This document shows, piece after piece, positions 34,561-41,699 of a stretch of DNA of 41,699 nucleotides. The stretch's first letter is position 1. Each line of letters begins with the position of its first letter. The notes beneath the pieces were generated by a model. That model saw only the letters and a program-made list of their open reading frames with translations, had not been told where the DNA came from and did no database searches. Both the position numbers and the translations under genes were made by a program. The stretch is from positions 1 through 41,699 of the forward strand of contig JACRIZ010000036.1 in NCBI GenBank assembly GCA_016235765.1, given 5' to 3'. Source of the DNA: Rhodocyclales bacterium. Its GTDB lineage: Bacteria; Pseudomonadota; Gammaproteobacteria; Burkholderiales; Rhodocyclaceae.

Positions 34561-35774
34561 ATCATGTTTTGCTTCATCCGGACCGACGCATCGGCGCCGA
34601 CCTGGAACGATGGGTAAACGTCAGCCGTGGTGGTACGCCGCTGCGAATGGCGGGCGACGATCCGGTGCGCGTGCGCGAGCAGGTTCGGTTCGCCGAACTG
34701 CGCGGCCTGGGCGGCAGCGGCTTCCCAGTCTGGAAGAAGTGGGATGCCGTCGCCGCCGAATCGGGCAAGCCGGACAAGTGGCTGGTCGTCAACGGCAACG
34801 AGGATGAGCCCGGCACCTTCAAGGATCGCATGCTGCTCGAAGAGACGCCGCACCAGGTCGTCGAAGGCGCACTGATCGCTGCGCTGGCGGTCGGCGCCAA
34901 CCGCGTGGTCTTCTACATCAACCCCGACCTCGCGCGTTCGCTGGCCTCGCTCAAGCTCGCGCTCGAGCAGTGGCAGGCATCGCCGCTCCTGCCGAAGGGT
35001 ATCGAACTGACCCTGCTGCCCGGCTCCGGCCATTACATCGGCGGCGAGGAGACCGCCGCGATGGAATGGATCGAAGGCAAGTTCCCGTTCCCGCGCGGCA
35101 AACCGCCCTACCCCGCGCAGGTCGGCGTACATGGCTGCCCGACGCTGATCAACAACGTCGAGACGCTGGCGCATGTGCCGCACATCGTCATGAACGGCCC
35201 CGAGTGGTTCCGCGCCCAGGGGCGAAACGGTGCGAACGGCACCAAGCTCTATTCGCTGTCGGGCGACGTGCTGCATCCCGGCGTCTATGAACTGCCGATG
35301 GGCACGCCATTGCGCGAACTGATCTTTGAACACGGGGGCGGCCTGCTTTCGGGCAAGCCCTTGAAGGCCATCTTCACCGGCGGGCCGTCGAACACGCTGC
35401 TGACCCCGGCCGACCTCGACGTGCCGCTCGATTTCGATTCGCTGCGCGCGCGCGGCGGCAGCCTCGGCACCGGCGCGATGATCGTCATCTCGGAAGGCAC
35501 CGGCGTCGTCAAGCGCGTCGCCGAGTACGTGCGCTTCTTCGCGCACTCCTCCTGCGGCCAGTGCCCGCCCTGCAAGAGCGGCACGGCGACGCTGTCGCGC
35601 CTGCTCGACCGCATCGACACCGGCCGCGGCACGCTCGATGATCTGGCGACGCTGGAAAACCTCTGCGCCATGCTGCCCGGCAGCGGGCGCTGTCACTTGT
35701 TAAGCGGGGTCGTGCAACTGCTCGACAGTTCGTTCCGGCACTTCCACCACGAGTACCGCAACGCGCTGCGCTGA
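34548..35774 (+). CDS. NuoF-like NAD(P)H-binding flavoprotein
   Basis: A 408-residue homologue of the 51-kDa subunit of complex I. The FMN/NADH Rossmann-like signature is GLGGSGFPVWKKW (53-65), the second nucleotide motif NEDEPGTFKDR (84-94), then GGEETAAMEWIEG (165-177). A soluble ligand-binding beta-grasp region follows, then SCGQCPPC (about 335-342) with a further Cys about 40 residues on, the N3 [4Fe-4S] site. ATG 34548 has GGGAGG 5 nt upstream and overlaps the flavoprotein gene by 13 nt. No NuoE partner is encoded here. It would let the KorAB/Fe-S/flavoprotein set exchange electrons with NAD(H) or NADP(H). Residues 24-32 are encoded by a dispersed repeat copy. Confidence 0.85.
   Translation: MGPLNHVLLHPDRRIGADLERWVNVSRGGTPLRMAGDDPVRVREQVRFAELRGLGGSGFPVWKKWDAVAAESGKPDKWLVVNGNEDEPGTFKDRMLLEETPHQVVEGALIAALAVGANRVVFYINPDLARSLASLKLALEQWQASPLLPKGIELTLLPGSGHYIGGEETAAMEWIEGKFPFPRGKPPYPAQVGVHGCPTLINNVETLAHVPHIVMNGPEWFRAQGRNGANGTKLYSLSGDVLHPGVYELPMGTPLRELIFEHGGGLLSGKPLKAIFTGGPSNTLLTPADLDVPLDFDSLRARGGSLGTGAMIVISEGTGVVKRVAEYVRFFAHSSCGQCPPCKSGTATLSRLLDRIDTGRGTLDDLATLENLCAMLPGSGRCHLLSGVVQLLDSSFRHFHHEYRNALR
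34616..34642 (+). repeat. Dispersed repeat copy 4 (5' part of the nuoF-like gene)
   Basis: Shares GTCAGCCGTGG and the GGTACGCC block with the other copies. In this frame it encodes NVSRGGTPL. Lies in the variable N-terminal segment just before the FMN-binding domain. Confidence 0.7.
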
Positions 35775-37025
35775 TCAGAACAGCGCCGCGAGCTTCGACT
35801 TGCCCTGCGGCGGATTCTTGGCGAAGTAGCGCTTGATGCCGCGCAGGATGGCCTCGGCCATCCGGTCCTGGTAGTCGTCGTCGGCGAGGCGCTTCTCTTC
35901 CTCCGGATTGGAGATGAAGGCCGTCTCGACCAGGATCGAGGGTATGTCCGGCGCCTTCAGCACCGCGAAGCCGGCCTGCTCGACGTGACCTTTGTGGAGA
36001 TCGTTGATGCGGCCCAGTTCGCCCAGCACGTCCTTGCCGAGCTTGAGGCTGTCGTTGATGGTCGCGGTCTGCGAGAGGTCGAGCAGTGTGCGCGCCAAGT
36101 GCTTGTCCTTGACCTTGAGGTTGGCGCCGCCGATCAGGTCGGCCGCGTTCTCCTTCTGGGCCAGCCAGTTGGCGGCCGAAGACGAGGCGCCGTTCTCCGA
36201 CAACACGTAGACGCTGGAACCGCGCGCGGTCGGCTTGACGAAGGCGTCGGCATGCACCGAGACGAACAGGTCGGCCTGCACGCGCCGCGCCTTGTGCACC
36301 CGCTGCTGCAGCGGGATGAAGAAGTCGCCGTCGCGCGTCAGCATGGAGCGCATGTTCGGCTCGCCATCGATCTTGGCCTTCAGCCGGCGCGCGATCGACA
36401 GCGTGACGTTCTTCTCGTAGCTGCCGCCGCGCCCGACGGCGCCCGGATCCTCGCCGCCGTGGCCGGGATCGAGCACGATGGTGACGAGACGGGCGATCTG
36501 CGGCTGGTCGGCCTTGGGCGGTTCGCTGCGCGGGCCCGCCTTCTCCTGGTTCTTGAGGAGTTCCATCAGCGGATCGGGTTCCTCGACCGGATAGAGGTCG
36601 AGCACCAGGCGATGGCCGTAGTCGCCGACGGGCTTGAGCGTGAACACCTGCGGCTTGATGTCGGCCTTGAGCTCGATGACGATCCGGACGACACCCGGCC
36701 GATTGCGGCCGGCTCGGATCAGCTTGATGTAGGGATCGCTCTCGCCGATCTTGTTGGGCAGGCTGTCGAGCACGGAGTTGAATTCCACGTCCTCGATGTC
36801 GAGCACCAGGCGGTCCGGTTCGCGCACCATGATGTGCGTGAAGCGCAGCGGCAGATCGTGTTCCAGCGTGACCCGCGTGTAGTCTGGCGCCGGCCAGACG
36901 CGCACCCCCATCACCGTCGGCTGCGCCGCGGCAAATGCGCCGCGCAACGGCGTGACGGACAGCGTCAGCGCAGCGGCGGCGAACCGGAGGACATCACGGC
37001 GAGAGGAGTGGAACTCGTCAGGCAT
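35775..37025 (-). CDS. amiC: N-acetylmuramoyl-L-alanine amidase, AmiC type
   Basis: Periplasmic zinc amidase that splits septal peptidoglycan during cell separation. 416 residues. A twin-arginine signal (SSRRDVLRFAAAALTLSV, cleavage near AFA/AAQ) sends it through Tat, as known for E. coli AmiA and AmiC. An N-terminal AMIN domain (about 40-150) targets it to the septum. The Amidase_3 domain begins at VTIVLDPGHGGEDPGAVGRGGSYEKN (zinc His and Glu), continues with FVSVHADAF, and ends with SILVETAFISNPEEEKRL. ATG 37025 is chosen because the Tat motif follows directly. Its first 61 nt overlap the end of tsaE. Stop codon abuts the nuoF-like stop on the other strand. Confidence 0.95.
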   Translation of the reverse strand: MPDEFHSSRRDVLRFAAAALTLSVTPLRGAFAAAQPTVMGVRVWPAPDYTRVTLEHDLPLRFTHIMVREPDRLVLDIEDVEFNSVLDSLPNKIGESDPYIKLIRAGRNRPGVVRIVIELKADIKPQVFTLKPVGDYGHRLVLDLYPVEEPDPLMELLKNQEKAGPRSEPPKADQPQIARLVTIVLDPGHGGEDPGAVGRGGSYEKNVTLSIARRLKAKIDGEPNMRSMLTRDGDFFIPLQQRVHKARRVQADLFVSVHADAFVKPTARGSSVYVLSENGASSSAANWLAQKENAADLIGGANLKVKDKHLARTLLDLSQTATINDSLKLGKDVLGELGRINDLHKGHVEQAGFAVLKAPDIPSILVETAFISNPEEEKRLADDDYQDRMAEAILRGIKRYFAKNPPQGKSKLAALF

Positions 37026-37453
37026 CGCGCGCCCCGTTCGCTGCCGGCCTCGATGCGGGCCAGCCGGCCATCGCCGGCGACGGTAAGGCGGATGTGCAGG
37101 TCGGCAGCAGGCAAGTAGGGCGACGCCCGCTCCGGCCATTCGACCAGGCAGATGCCGTCATCCGCGAAGTATTCGTCCAAGCCTGCATCCAGGTATTCTT
37201 CCGGCTGATTGAATCTATAAAAATCAAAGTGATACAAGTTTAATCCAGAAACGACATGAATTTCAACCAGCGCGTAGGTGGGGCTCTTGACGGGGCCGCT
37301 ATCGCCGAGCGCCCGCAGCAGGCCGCGCACCAGCGTCGTCTTGCCCGCGCCGAGGTCGCCATCGAGCCAGACCACCAGTCCGGGCTGCATACAGGGCTTC
37401 AACGCGGCACCCAGGGCCAAGGTTGCAGTTTCGTCGGACAAATTGATGTTCAT
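36965..37453 (-). CDS. tsaE: tRNA threonylcarbamoyladenosine biosynthesis ATPase TsaE
   Basis: ATPase that drives the TsaBD complex in making t6A37 of tRNA. 162 residues with Walker A GDLGAGKTT, the SPTYALVE switch, YHFDFYRF and LVEWPER, all typical of TsaE. ATG 37453 is the conserved start. It is divergent to queG with start codons 1 nt apart, and overlaps amiC downstream by 61 nt (an unusually long overlap). The YHFDFYRF region is encoded by an AT-rich stretch with rare codons (TTA, TTG, AGA) unlike its surroundings. Confidence 0.95.
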   Translation of the reverse strand: MNINLSDETATLALGAALKPCMQPGLVVWLDGDLGAGKTTLVRGLLRALGDSGPVKSPTYALVEIHVVSGLNLYHFDFYRFNQPEEYLDAGLDEYFADDGICLVEWPERASPYLPAADLHIRLTVAGDGRLARIEAGSERGARCLTSSTPLAVMSSGSPPLR

Positions 37454-37454
37454 A

Positions 37455-38519
37455 ATGTCTCGCATGGACGCCGAAAACTCACGGGCGCTGGCGGCAAGGA
37501 TCAAGGACTGGGGCCGGAATCTCGGCTTCGACGCCGTGCGCATCTCGGCGCCTGACTTGCCGGGCGCCGCGGAATCGCTTGCCGCCTGGCTGGCCGCCGG
37601 CTGCCACGGCGAGATGGATTATATGGCTGCGCATGGCACCAAGCGCGCCCGGCCGCGGGAGTTGCTGCCGGGTACGCGCGCCGTGATCGTTGCGCGCATG
37701 AACTATCGTCCGGATGCAGCCGATGCCGGAGCCAACCTTGCCGACGGCACCCGCGCCTACGTCTCGCGCTACGCGCTGGGCCGCGACTACCACAAGGTGT
37801 TGCGCGGGCGCCTGCAGAGCCTCGCCGAGCGCCTGGCAGCCGAAGTCGGTCCCGGCGGCTATCGCGTCTTCGTCGACTCGGCGCCGGTCATGGAAGTCGA
37901 ACTGGCCACGCAGGCCGGACTGGGCTGGCGCGGCAAGCACACGCTGCTGCTCGACCGCGAAGCCGGCTCCTGGTTCTTCTTGGGCGAGATATTCACCGAT
38001 CTGCCGCTGCCGGCCGACGAGCCGGTAAGCGATCACTGCGGCACCTGCCGCGCCTGCCTTGACGCCTGCCCGACCGGCGCCATCGTCGCGCCCTTTCGCG
38101 TCGATGCCCGGCGCTGCATCTCCTACCTGACCATCGAACTCAAGGGCAGCATTCCGGAGGACCTGCGGCCGCTGATGGGCAACCGCATCTACGGCTGCGA
38201 CGACTGCCAGCTCTGCTGTCCCTGGAACCGGGAGGCACCGCTCACCGCCGAGCGGGACTTCGCACCGCGTCAGGGACTGGACACCGCGACGCTGGTCGAA
38301 CTCTTCCGCCAGGAAAAGTCAGCCGTGGCGGCACGCCACCTGGGCTCGGCCATCGGGCGGATCGGCGTCGAGCGCTGGCTGCGCAATATCGCGGTGGCGC
38401 TGGGCAACGCACCGACCAGCCCAGAGGTCGTCGCGGCGCTGGAGTCGCGCCGCGACGACGAATCGGAACTGGTGCGGGAGCACGTGCGCTGGGCGCTGGC
38501 GCGCCACGGCGCGGCTTAG
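37455..38519 (+). CDS. queG: Epoxyqueuosine reductase
   Basis: Cobalamin- and Fe-S-dependent last step of queuosine synthesis in tRNA. 354 residues. Catalytic region [27 protein letters not shown], then two [4Fe-4S] motifs ([17 protein letters not shown] and [12 protein letters not shown]), and the C-terminal HEAT-like segment [26 protein letters not shown] 37455 or ATG 37464 could be the start; neither has a clear ribosome-binding site. Its promoter must lie within tsaE. The end overlaps purT by 4 nt (TTAG). A dispersed repeat copy encodes KSAVAARHL in the C-terminal part. Confidence 0.95.
   Translation: MSRMDAENSRALAARIKDWGRNLGFDAVRISAPDLPGAAESLAAWLAAGCHGEMDYMAAHGTKRARPRELLPGTRAVIVARMNYRPDAADAGANLADGTRAYVSRYALGRDYHKVLRGRLQSLAERLAAEVGPGGYRVFVDSAPVMEVELATQAGLGWRGKHTLLLDREAGSWFFLGEIFTDLPLPADEPVSDHCGTCRACLDACPTGAIVAPFRVDARRCISYLTIELKGSIPEDLRPLMGNRIYGCDDCQLCCPWNREAPLTAERDFAPRQGLDTATLVELFRQEKSAVAARHLGSAIGRIGVERWLRNIAVALGNAPTSPEVVAALESRRDDESELVREHVRWALARHGAA
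38314..38340 (+). repeat. Dispersed repeat copy 3 (in queG)
   Basis: 27 bp identical to copy 2 except at two positions (cGGCAC instead of cAGTAC in the centre). The flanks AAAAGTCAGCCGTGG and ACGCCACC are identical. Here it is read in a different frame (KSAVAARHL) from copies 4 and 5 (VSRGGTP). Confidence 0.75.
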
Positions 38520-39718
38520 CCGGCGACCGGCTTCACGCAGGCCGCCGCCTGCTTGGCGCGCCGACGCGCCTCGTCGGTGGTGTCGGCATTGGCGACCGCT
38601 ACGCCCATGCGCCGCTTGACGAAGCTCTCCGGCTTGCCGAACAGGCGCAGGTCGGATTCGGGGACGTTCATCGCCTCGGCCACGCCCTCGAAGGCGATGC
38701 CCCTGGCCTCGACGCCGCCGTAGATGACCGCCGAGGCGCCGGGACGGCGCAGGCTGACATCCACCGGCAGGCCCAGGATCGCCCGGGCATGCAGTTCGAA
38801 TTCGGACAGGCGCTGGGTCGCCAGCGTCACCAGGCCGGTGTCGTGCGGCCGCGGGCTGACTTCCGAGAACCAGACCTGGTCGCCCTTGATGAACAACTCG
38901 ACGCCGAAGATGCCGCGCCCGCCGAGAGCGCCCGTGACGGCCCTGGCGATCTCGCGCGACTTCCGCAACGCGATCGGCGTCATCGCCATCGGTTGCCAGG
39001 ATTCGACGTAATCGCCGTTCACCTGCACGTGGCCGATCGGTTCGCAGAAGTAAGTATCCACCGCAGCGCCGCCGCCGATGGCGCGGACGGTGAGTTGGGT
39101 AATTTCGTAGTCGAAGTCGATGAAGCCCTCGACGATCACCCGGCCCGCCCCAACGCGGCCGCCGGACTGCGCGTAGTTCCAGGCCTTCTCGACGTCGGCC
39201 TGGGTCTTGATCAGCGACTGGCCCTTGCCCGACGAGGACATGACCGGCTTGACCACGCAGGGGAAGCCGATGCCGCCATCGATCGCGGCCTGCAACTCGG
39301 CCAGCGAATCGGCGAACTTGTAGGGCGAGGTCGGCAGGCCGAACTCCTCGGCGGCGAGGCGGCGGATGCCTTCGCGGTTCATGGTCAGTTGCGCGGCGCG
39401 CGCGGTCGGGATGATTTCCGTCCAGCCTTCCTGCTCGATTTCCACCAGCGTCGCAGTGGCGATGGCCTCGATCTCCGGCACCACCAGGTGCGGCTTTTCC
39501 TGCTCGATCACCGCGCGCAGGGCGGCGCCGTCGGACATGGTGATGACGTGGCTGCGATGCGCGACCTGCATGCCCGGTGCGTCGGCGTAGCGGTCGACGC
39601 CGATCACCTCGCAGCCAAGACGCTGCAGGGCGATCACGACTTCCTTGCCGAGTTCGCCGCAGCCGAGCAGCATGACCTTGGTCGCCGAGGGCGACAGCGG
39701 CGTGCCGATACGCTTCAT
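38516..39718 (-). CDS. purT: Formate-dependent phosphoribosylglycinamide formyltransferase
   Basis: Purine synthesis: GAR + formate + ATP to FGAR. 400 residues of the ATP-grasp family. N-terminal dinucleotide-like [22 protein letters not shown]-grasp core [16 protein letters not shown], and the C-terminal [31 protein letters not shown] 39718 follows the sseA-like stop by 1 nt, so it is the last gene of the Rieske/SpoIIAA/sulfurtransferase chain. Stop overlaps the queG stop on the other strand. Confidence 0.97.
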   Translation of the reverse strand: MKRIGTPLSPSATKVMLLGCGELGKEVVIALQRLGCEVIGVDRYADAPGMQVAHRSHVITMSDGAALRAVIEQEKPHLVVPEIEAIATATLVEIEQEGWTEIIPTARAAQLTMNREGIRRLAAEEFGLPTSPYKFADSLAELQAAIDGGIGFPCVVKPVMSSSGKGQSLIKTQADVEKAWNYAQSGGRVGAGRVIVEGFIDFDYEITQLTVRAIGGGAAVDTYFCEPIGHVQVNGDYVESWQPMAMTPIALRKSREIARAVTGALGGRGIFGVELFIKGDQVWFSEVSPRPHDTGLVTLATQRLSEFELHARAILGLPVDVSLRRPGASAVIYGGVEARGIAFEGVAEAMNVPESDLRLFGKPESFVKRRMGVAVANADTTDEARRRAKQAAACVKPVAG

Positions 39719-39719
39719 C

Positions 39720-40565
39720 CTATTCTCCAGTCGCTATCGGGCGCGCCGGATCGGCGCACCATTCGCTCCAGGAACCCGGATAGAGCCTGGAGCCGGTGAG
39801 GCCGGCGATTTCCATCGCCAGCAGGTTGTGGCAGGCGGTGACGCCGGAGCCGCATTGCTGCACGACCTTCACCGGGTCGCGCCCGGCCAGCAGCGCGCCG
39901 AACTCGGCGCGCAGTTCATCGACCGGCTTGAAGTAGCAGCCGGCGTCGTCGAGGTTGTCGAAGTAGAAGCGGTTCGCCGCACCGGGGATATGGCCGCCGA
40001 CGGGGTCGAGCGTTTCCTGTTCGCCGCTGTAGCGTTCCGGCGCGCGGGCGTCGACGACCAGGATATCGGGCGATTCGAGCGTGGCCAGCACGAAGTCGGC
40101 ATCGACCGTCAGCGGCTGCGGGCGCGGCACGAAGCTCGCCGGCGCTACGCTCGGCACCTCCGTCACCAGCGCCTGCCTGGCGCGCCGCCAGCCGGGCAGG
40201 CCGCCATCGAGCAGCGCAACCCGATCGTGGCCGAGCCAGCGCAGCATCCACCACAGCCGCGAGGCGAAGATGCCGCCCTCGTTGTCGTAGGCGACGACCT
40301 GCGTGTCCGGCCCGACGCCGCATTCGCCCATGCGCCTGGCGAAGACTTCCGGATCGGGCAGCGGGTGGCGGCCGTTGCGGCCGGTCTTCGCGCCCGACAG
40401 GTCGCGGTCGAGATGCAGGAACAAGGCACCGGGAATGTGGCCCTTGGCGTAGGCCGCGGCACCGTACTCGGTGTTGCCGAGATCGTGGCGGCAATCGAAG
40501 ATGCGCCAGTTCGGATCGCCGACGTGAGCGATCAGCTCGTCGGCCGTGACCAGCAGTGAACTCAC
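39720..40565 (-). CDS. sseA: Thiosulfate/3-mercaptopyruvate sulfurtransferase
   Basis: Two-domain rhodanese, 281 residues. The N-terminal domain is inactive; the C-terminal domain has the catalytic loop [18 protein letters not shown] is the form seen in 3-mercaptopyruvate sulfurtransferases rather than the CRKGVTA of bovine-type rhodanese, hence the preferred name. Both rhodanese CH2 motifs ([18 protein letters not shown]) are visible. ATG 40565 overlaps the upstream SpoIIAA-like stop as ATGA. Confidence 0.9.
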   Translation of the reverse strand: MSSLLVTADELIAHVGDPNWRIFDCRHDLGNTEYGAAAYAKGHIPGALFLHLDRDLSGAKTGRNGRHPLPDPEVFARRMGECGVGPDTQVVAYDNEGGIFASRLWWMLRWLGHDRVALLDGGLPGWRRARQALVTEVPSVAPASFVPRPQPLTVDADFVLATLESPDILVVDARAPERYSGEQETLDPVGGHIPGAANRFYFDNLDDAGCYFKPVDELRAEFGALLAGRDPVKVVQQCGSGVTACHNLLAMEIAGLTGSRLYPGSWSEWCADPARPIATGE

Positions 40566-40918
40566 TCGGCGGCGCCCTCGGCAAGCCAGGTGCGCGCTTC
40601 GCTCTCATCGCCGAAGACGCGGATGTCCGACTTGAGGAACAGTTGCTCGAGCCAGGCGCTCCAGGCCACCCATTGGCTGTTGGTGAGAACGGCGATGCGG
40701 CGGAAGTCGGCGGCATGCTGGCGCGAGAACTTGATCTCTTCCCAGGCCATGTCGACCGTGAAATCGGCCATTTCGCGCAGATCGAACAGCAGGTCCGGCG
40801 TGCCGCCGCGGCTGACTTTCGCCAGCACCAGGTCTTCGAATTCCTGGAAGTCGCCGAGCGTGAATTCGCCGAGCACGGCGACGGACAAGAGGTTGTCGGT
40901 TTGGTCGGTAGTGATCAT
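40562..40918 (-). CDS. SpoIIAA-like (STAS-fold) protein
   Basis: A 118-residue soluble protein of the SpoIIAA-like/DUF3478 group: NLLSVAVLGEFTLGDFQEFE, LLFDLREMADFTVDMAWEEIKFSRQHAADFRRIAVLTNSQWVAWSAWLEQLF, then FGDESEARTWLAEG. Its function in this family is unknown; some bind lipids or small hydrophobic ligands. ATG 40918 has AGGA about 7 nt upstream and overlaps the oxygenase stop as ATGA. Residues KVSRGGTP are encoded by a dispersed repeat copy. Confidence 0.85.
   Translation of the reverse strand: MITTDQTDNLLSVAVLGEFTLGDFQEFEDLVLAKVSRGGTPDLLFDLREMADFTVDMAWEEIKFSRQHAADFRRIAVLTNSQWVAWSAWLEQLFLKSDIRVFGDESEARTWLAEGAAE
40794..40820 (-). repeat. Dispersed repeat copy 5 (in the SpoIIAA-like gene)
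   Basis: Minus-strand copy: AAAGTCAGCCGCGGCGGCAC then GCC; it encodes KVSRGGTP, nearly the same peptide as copy 4. The only copy in the reverse orientation relative to the window. Confidence 0.7.
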
Positions 40919-41699
40919 TTTCTTTCCTGAAGGTGGCCGGCCATGATGCGGCGGTAGAACTCGTGGAAGTGCTGCATGCCGTCTTCGGTCGGCGACTGGT
41001 AGGGGCCGACTTCGTTGCGGCCCTCCTGCCACAGCGCGTAGCGACCGCGATCCATGCGCTCGCCGATGTCGTCGTCCTCGATCGCGGTCTCCATGTAGGC
41101 GGCCTGCTCGGCCTCGACGAACTCGCGCTCGAACAGCGCGATTTCCTCGGGGTAGTAGAACTCGACGACGTTCATGGTGCGATTGACGTCCTGCGGAATC
41201 ACCGTCGAGACGACGAGCACGTGCGGATACCACTCGACCATGATGTTCGGGTAGTAGGTGAGCCAGACGGCGCCCTGCTTCGGCGCTTCGCCCTTGGCAC
41301 CGTAGAAGTCCCGTACGGCTTGCTGCCAGCGGCCGTAGGCCTTGGAGCCGACGCGATCGAGCGGCGTGATGCCGACCTTTTGCACCGAGTACCACTCGCC
41401 GAACTGCCAGGTCAGGTCGTCGCAGGTGACGAAGTTGCCGAGGCCCGGATGGTAGGGCACGACGTGGTAGTCCTCGAGATAGACCTCGATGAAGGTCTTC
41501 CAGTTGTAGTTGCACTGGTGCAGCTCAACGCGGTCGAGTTTGTAGCCGCTGAAGTCGCACTCGTTCGCGACGTTCATGCCCGCCAGGTCGACGTTGGCCG
41601 GGCGCGGCCCCTTGAACAGCAGGCCATGCCAGGACTCGAGCTTGCGCTTGTTCAGGTTCAGGCAGGGGTTGGCCGGGAAATGCGGCGCGCCGATCAGTT
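40915..41699 (-). CDS. Rieske-type aromatic ring-hydroxylating oxygenase, alpha subunit (5' part outside window)
   Basis: C-terminal 260 residues of a Rieske non-heme iron oxygenase. The reading frame continues through the window edge, so the N-terminal Rieske [2Fe-2S] domain is not seen. The catalytic domain starts at HQCNYNWKTFIEVYLEDYHVVPYHPGL, whose two His (and a later Asp, probably in the ExDDDIGERMDRGR region) bind the mononuclear iron. The upstream residues APHFPANPCLNLNKRKLESWHGLLFKG fit the end of the Rieske domain. First visible gene of a chain of ATGA-overlapping genes. Substrate unknown; the pattern is nearest to choline monooxygenase/phenylpropionate dioxygenase-like proteins. 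Confidence 0.88.
   Translation of the reverse strand, partial: LIGAPHFPANPCLNLNKRKLESWHGLLFKGPRPANVDLAGMNVANECDFSGYKLDRVELHQCNYNWKTFIEVYLEDYHVVPYHPGLGNFVTCDDLTWQFGEWYSVQKVGITPLDRVGSKAYGRWQQAVRDFYGAKGEAPKQGAVWLTYYPNIMVEWYPHVLVVSTVIPQDVNRTMNVVEFYYPEEIALFEREFVEAEQAAYMETAIEDDDIGERMDRGRYALWQEGRNEVGPYQSPTEDGMQHFHEFYRRIMAGHLQERK

Noticed and set aside
38840-38880. Minus-strand sequence GGAAGTCAGCC followed by GCGGCCGCACG in purT that resembles the dispersed repeat.
   Set aside because: It encodes the conserved PurT motif [10 protein letters not shown], so protein conservation explains it; an extra base also breaks the alignment with the repeat.
1-41699. CRISPR arrays, insertion sequences, integrases, phage genes, rRNA operons.
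   Set aside because: None seen: no regularly spaced repeats, no transposase or integrase motifs, and no rRNA-like sequence.

Overview
The window looks like chromosomal DNA of a high-GC, facultatively anaerobic betaproteobacterium, most likely of the Rhodocyclaceae/Rhodocyclales type. The reasons are the FNR protein with its betaproteobacterial architecture, a complete cbb3 oxidase locus, a class I PHA synthase, a type IV minor-pilin operon, 2-oxoglutarate:ferredoxin oxidoreductase genes (known from Thauera and Azoarcus), and the order ribF-ileS-lspA-fkpB-ispH. No insertion sequence, phage gene, CRISPR array or rRNA was seen. One tRNA gene (Thr, CGT) is present. The genus assignment is inference from gene content only.

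Layout. (1) 1-6.6 kb is a low-oxygen block: fnr, an NAD(P)H-flavin oxidoreductase of the nitronate monooxygenase family, phaC coupled to a beta-CASP metallo-beta-lactamase RNase, and a divergent uspA-like/hemerythrin pair. An FNR box lies between the two divergent transcripts. (2) 6.6-16.0 kb, minus strand, is the cbb3 oxidase locus: an SDR dehydrogenase, ccoI and ccoS, then a 348-bp gap, then ccoN-O-Q-P-G-H and a 47-residue DUF3149 protein. The gap holds two FNR-type promoters. One serves ccoN. The other has no gene behind it but ends about 100 nt later at a perfect intrinsic terminator, so I predict an FNR-activated small RNA. (3) A tRNA-Thr gene with promoter and terminator. (4) 16.3-24.0 kb, plus strand: pilE-like pilin, fimT, pilV, pilW, pilX, pilY1 and a TonB-C-like gene. 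(5) 23.9-29.5 kb, minus strand: ribF-ileS-lspA-fkpB-ispH, a tightly overlapping housekeeping operon. (6) 29.7-35.8 kb, plus strand: korA-korB followed by an iron-sulfur protein, an SdhA/FrdA-like flavoprotein and a NuoF-like protein, all overlapping or closely spaced. (7) 35.8-41.7 kb: amiC and tsaE (minus), queG (plus), then a minus-strand chain of a Rieske-type oxygenase (cut by the window end), SpoIIAA-like protein, 3-mercaptopyruvate-type sulfurtransferase and purT.

How the parts work together. FNR senses oxygen through a [4Fe-4S] cluster. Matching 14-bp boxes stand in front of the high-affinity oxidase, the stress protein/hemerythrin pair (and perhaps the RNase-phaC pair), and the predicted sRNA. 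Three of these promoters have exactly the same box-to-minus-10 spacing. The kor cluster looks like an electron-transfer unit in which low-potential electrons from 2-oxoglutarate oxidation could be exchanged with NAD(H) and a fumarate/succinate-type flavoprotein.

Two kinds of non-gene structure deserve attention: a 27-bp, partly palindromic sequence repeated five times between 24.4 and 40.8 kb, always inside coding sequence and in different reading frames; and a perfect 24-bp palindrome inside the flavoprotein gene.
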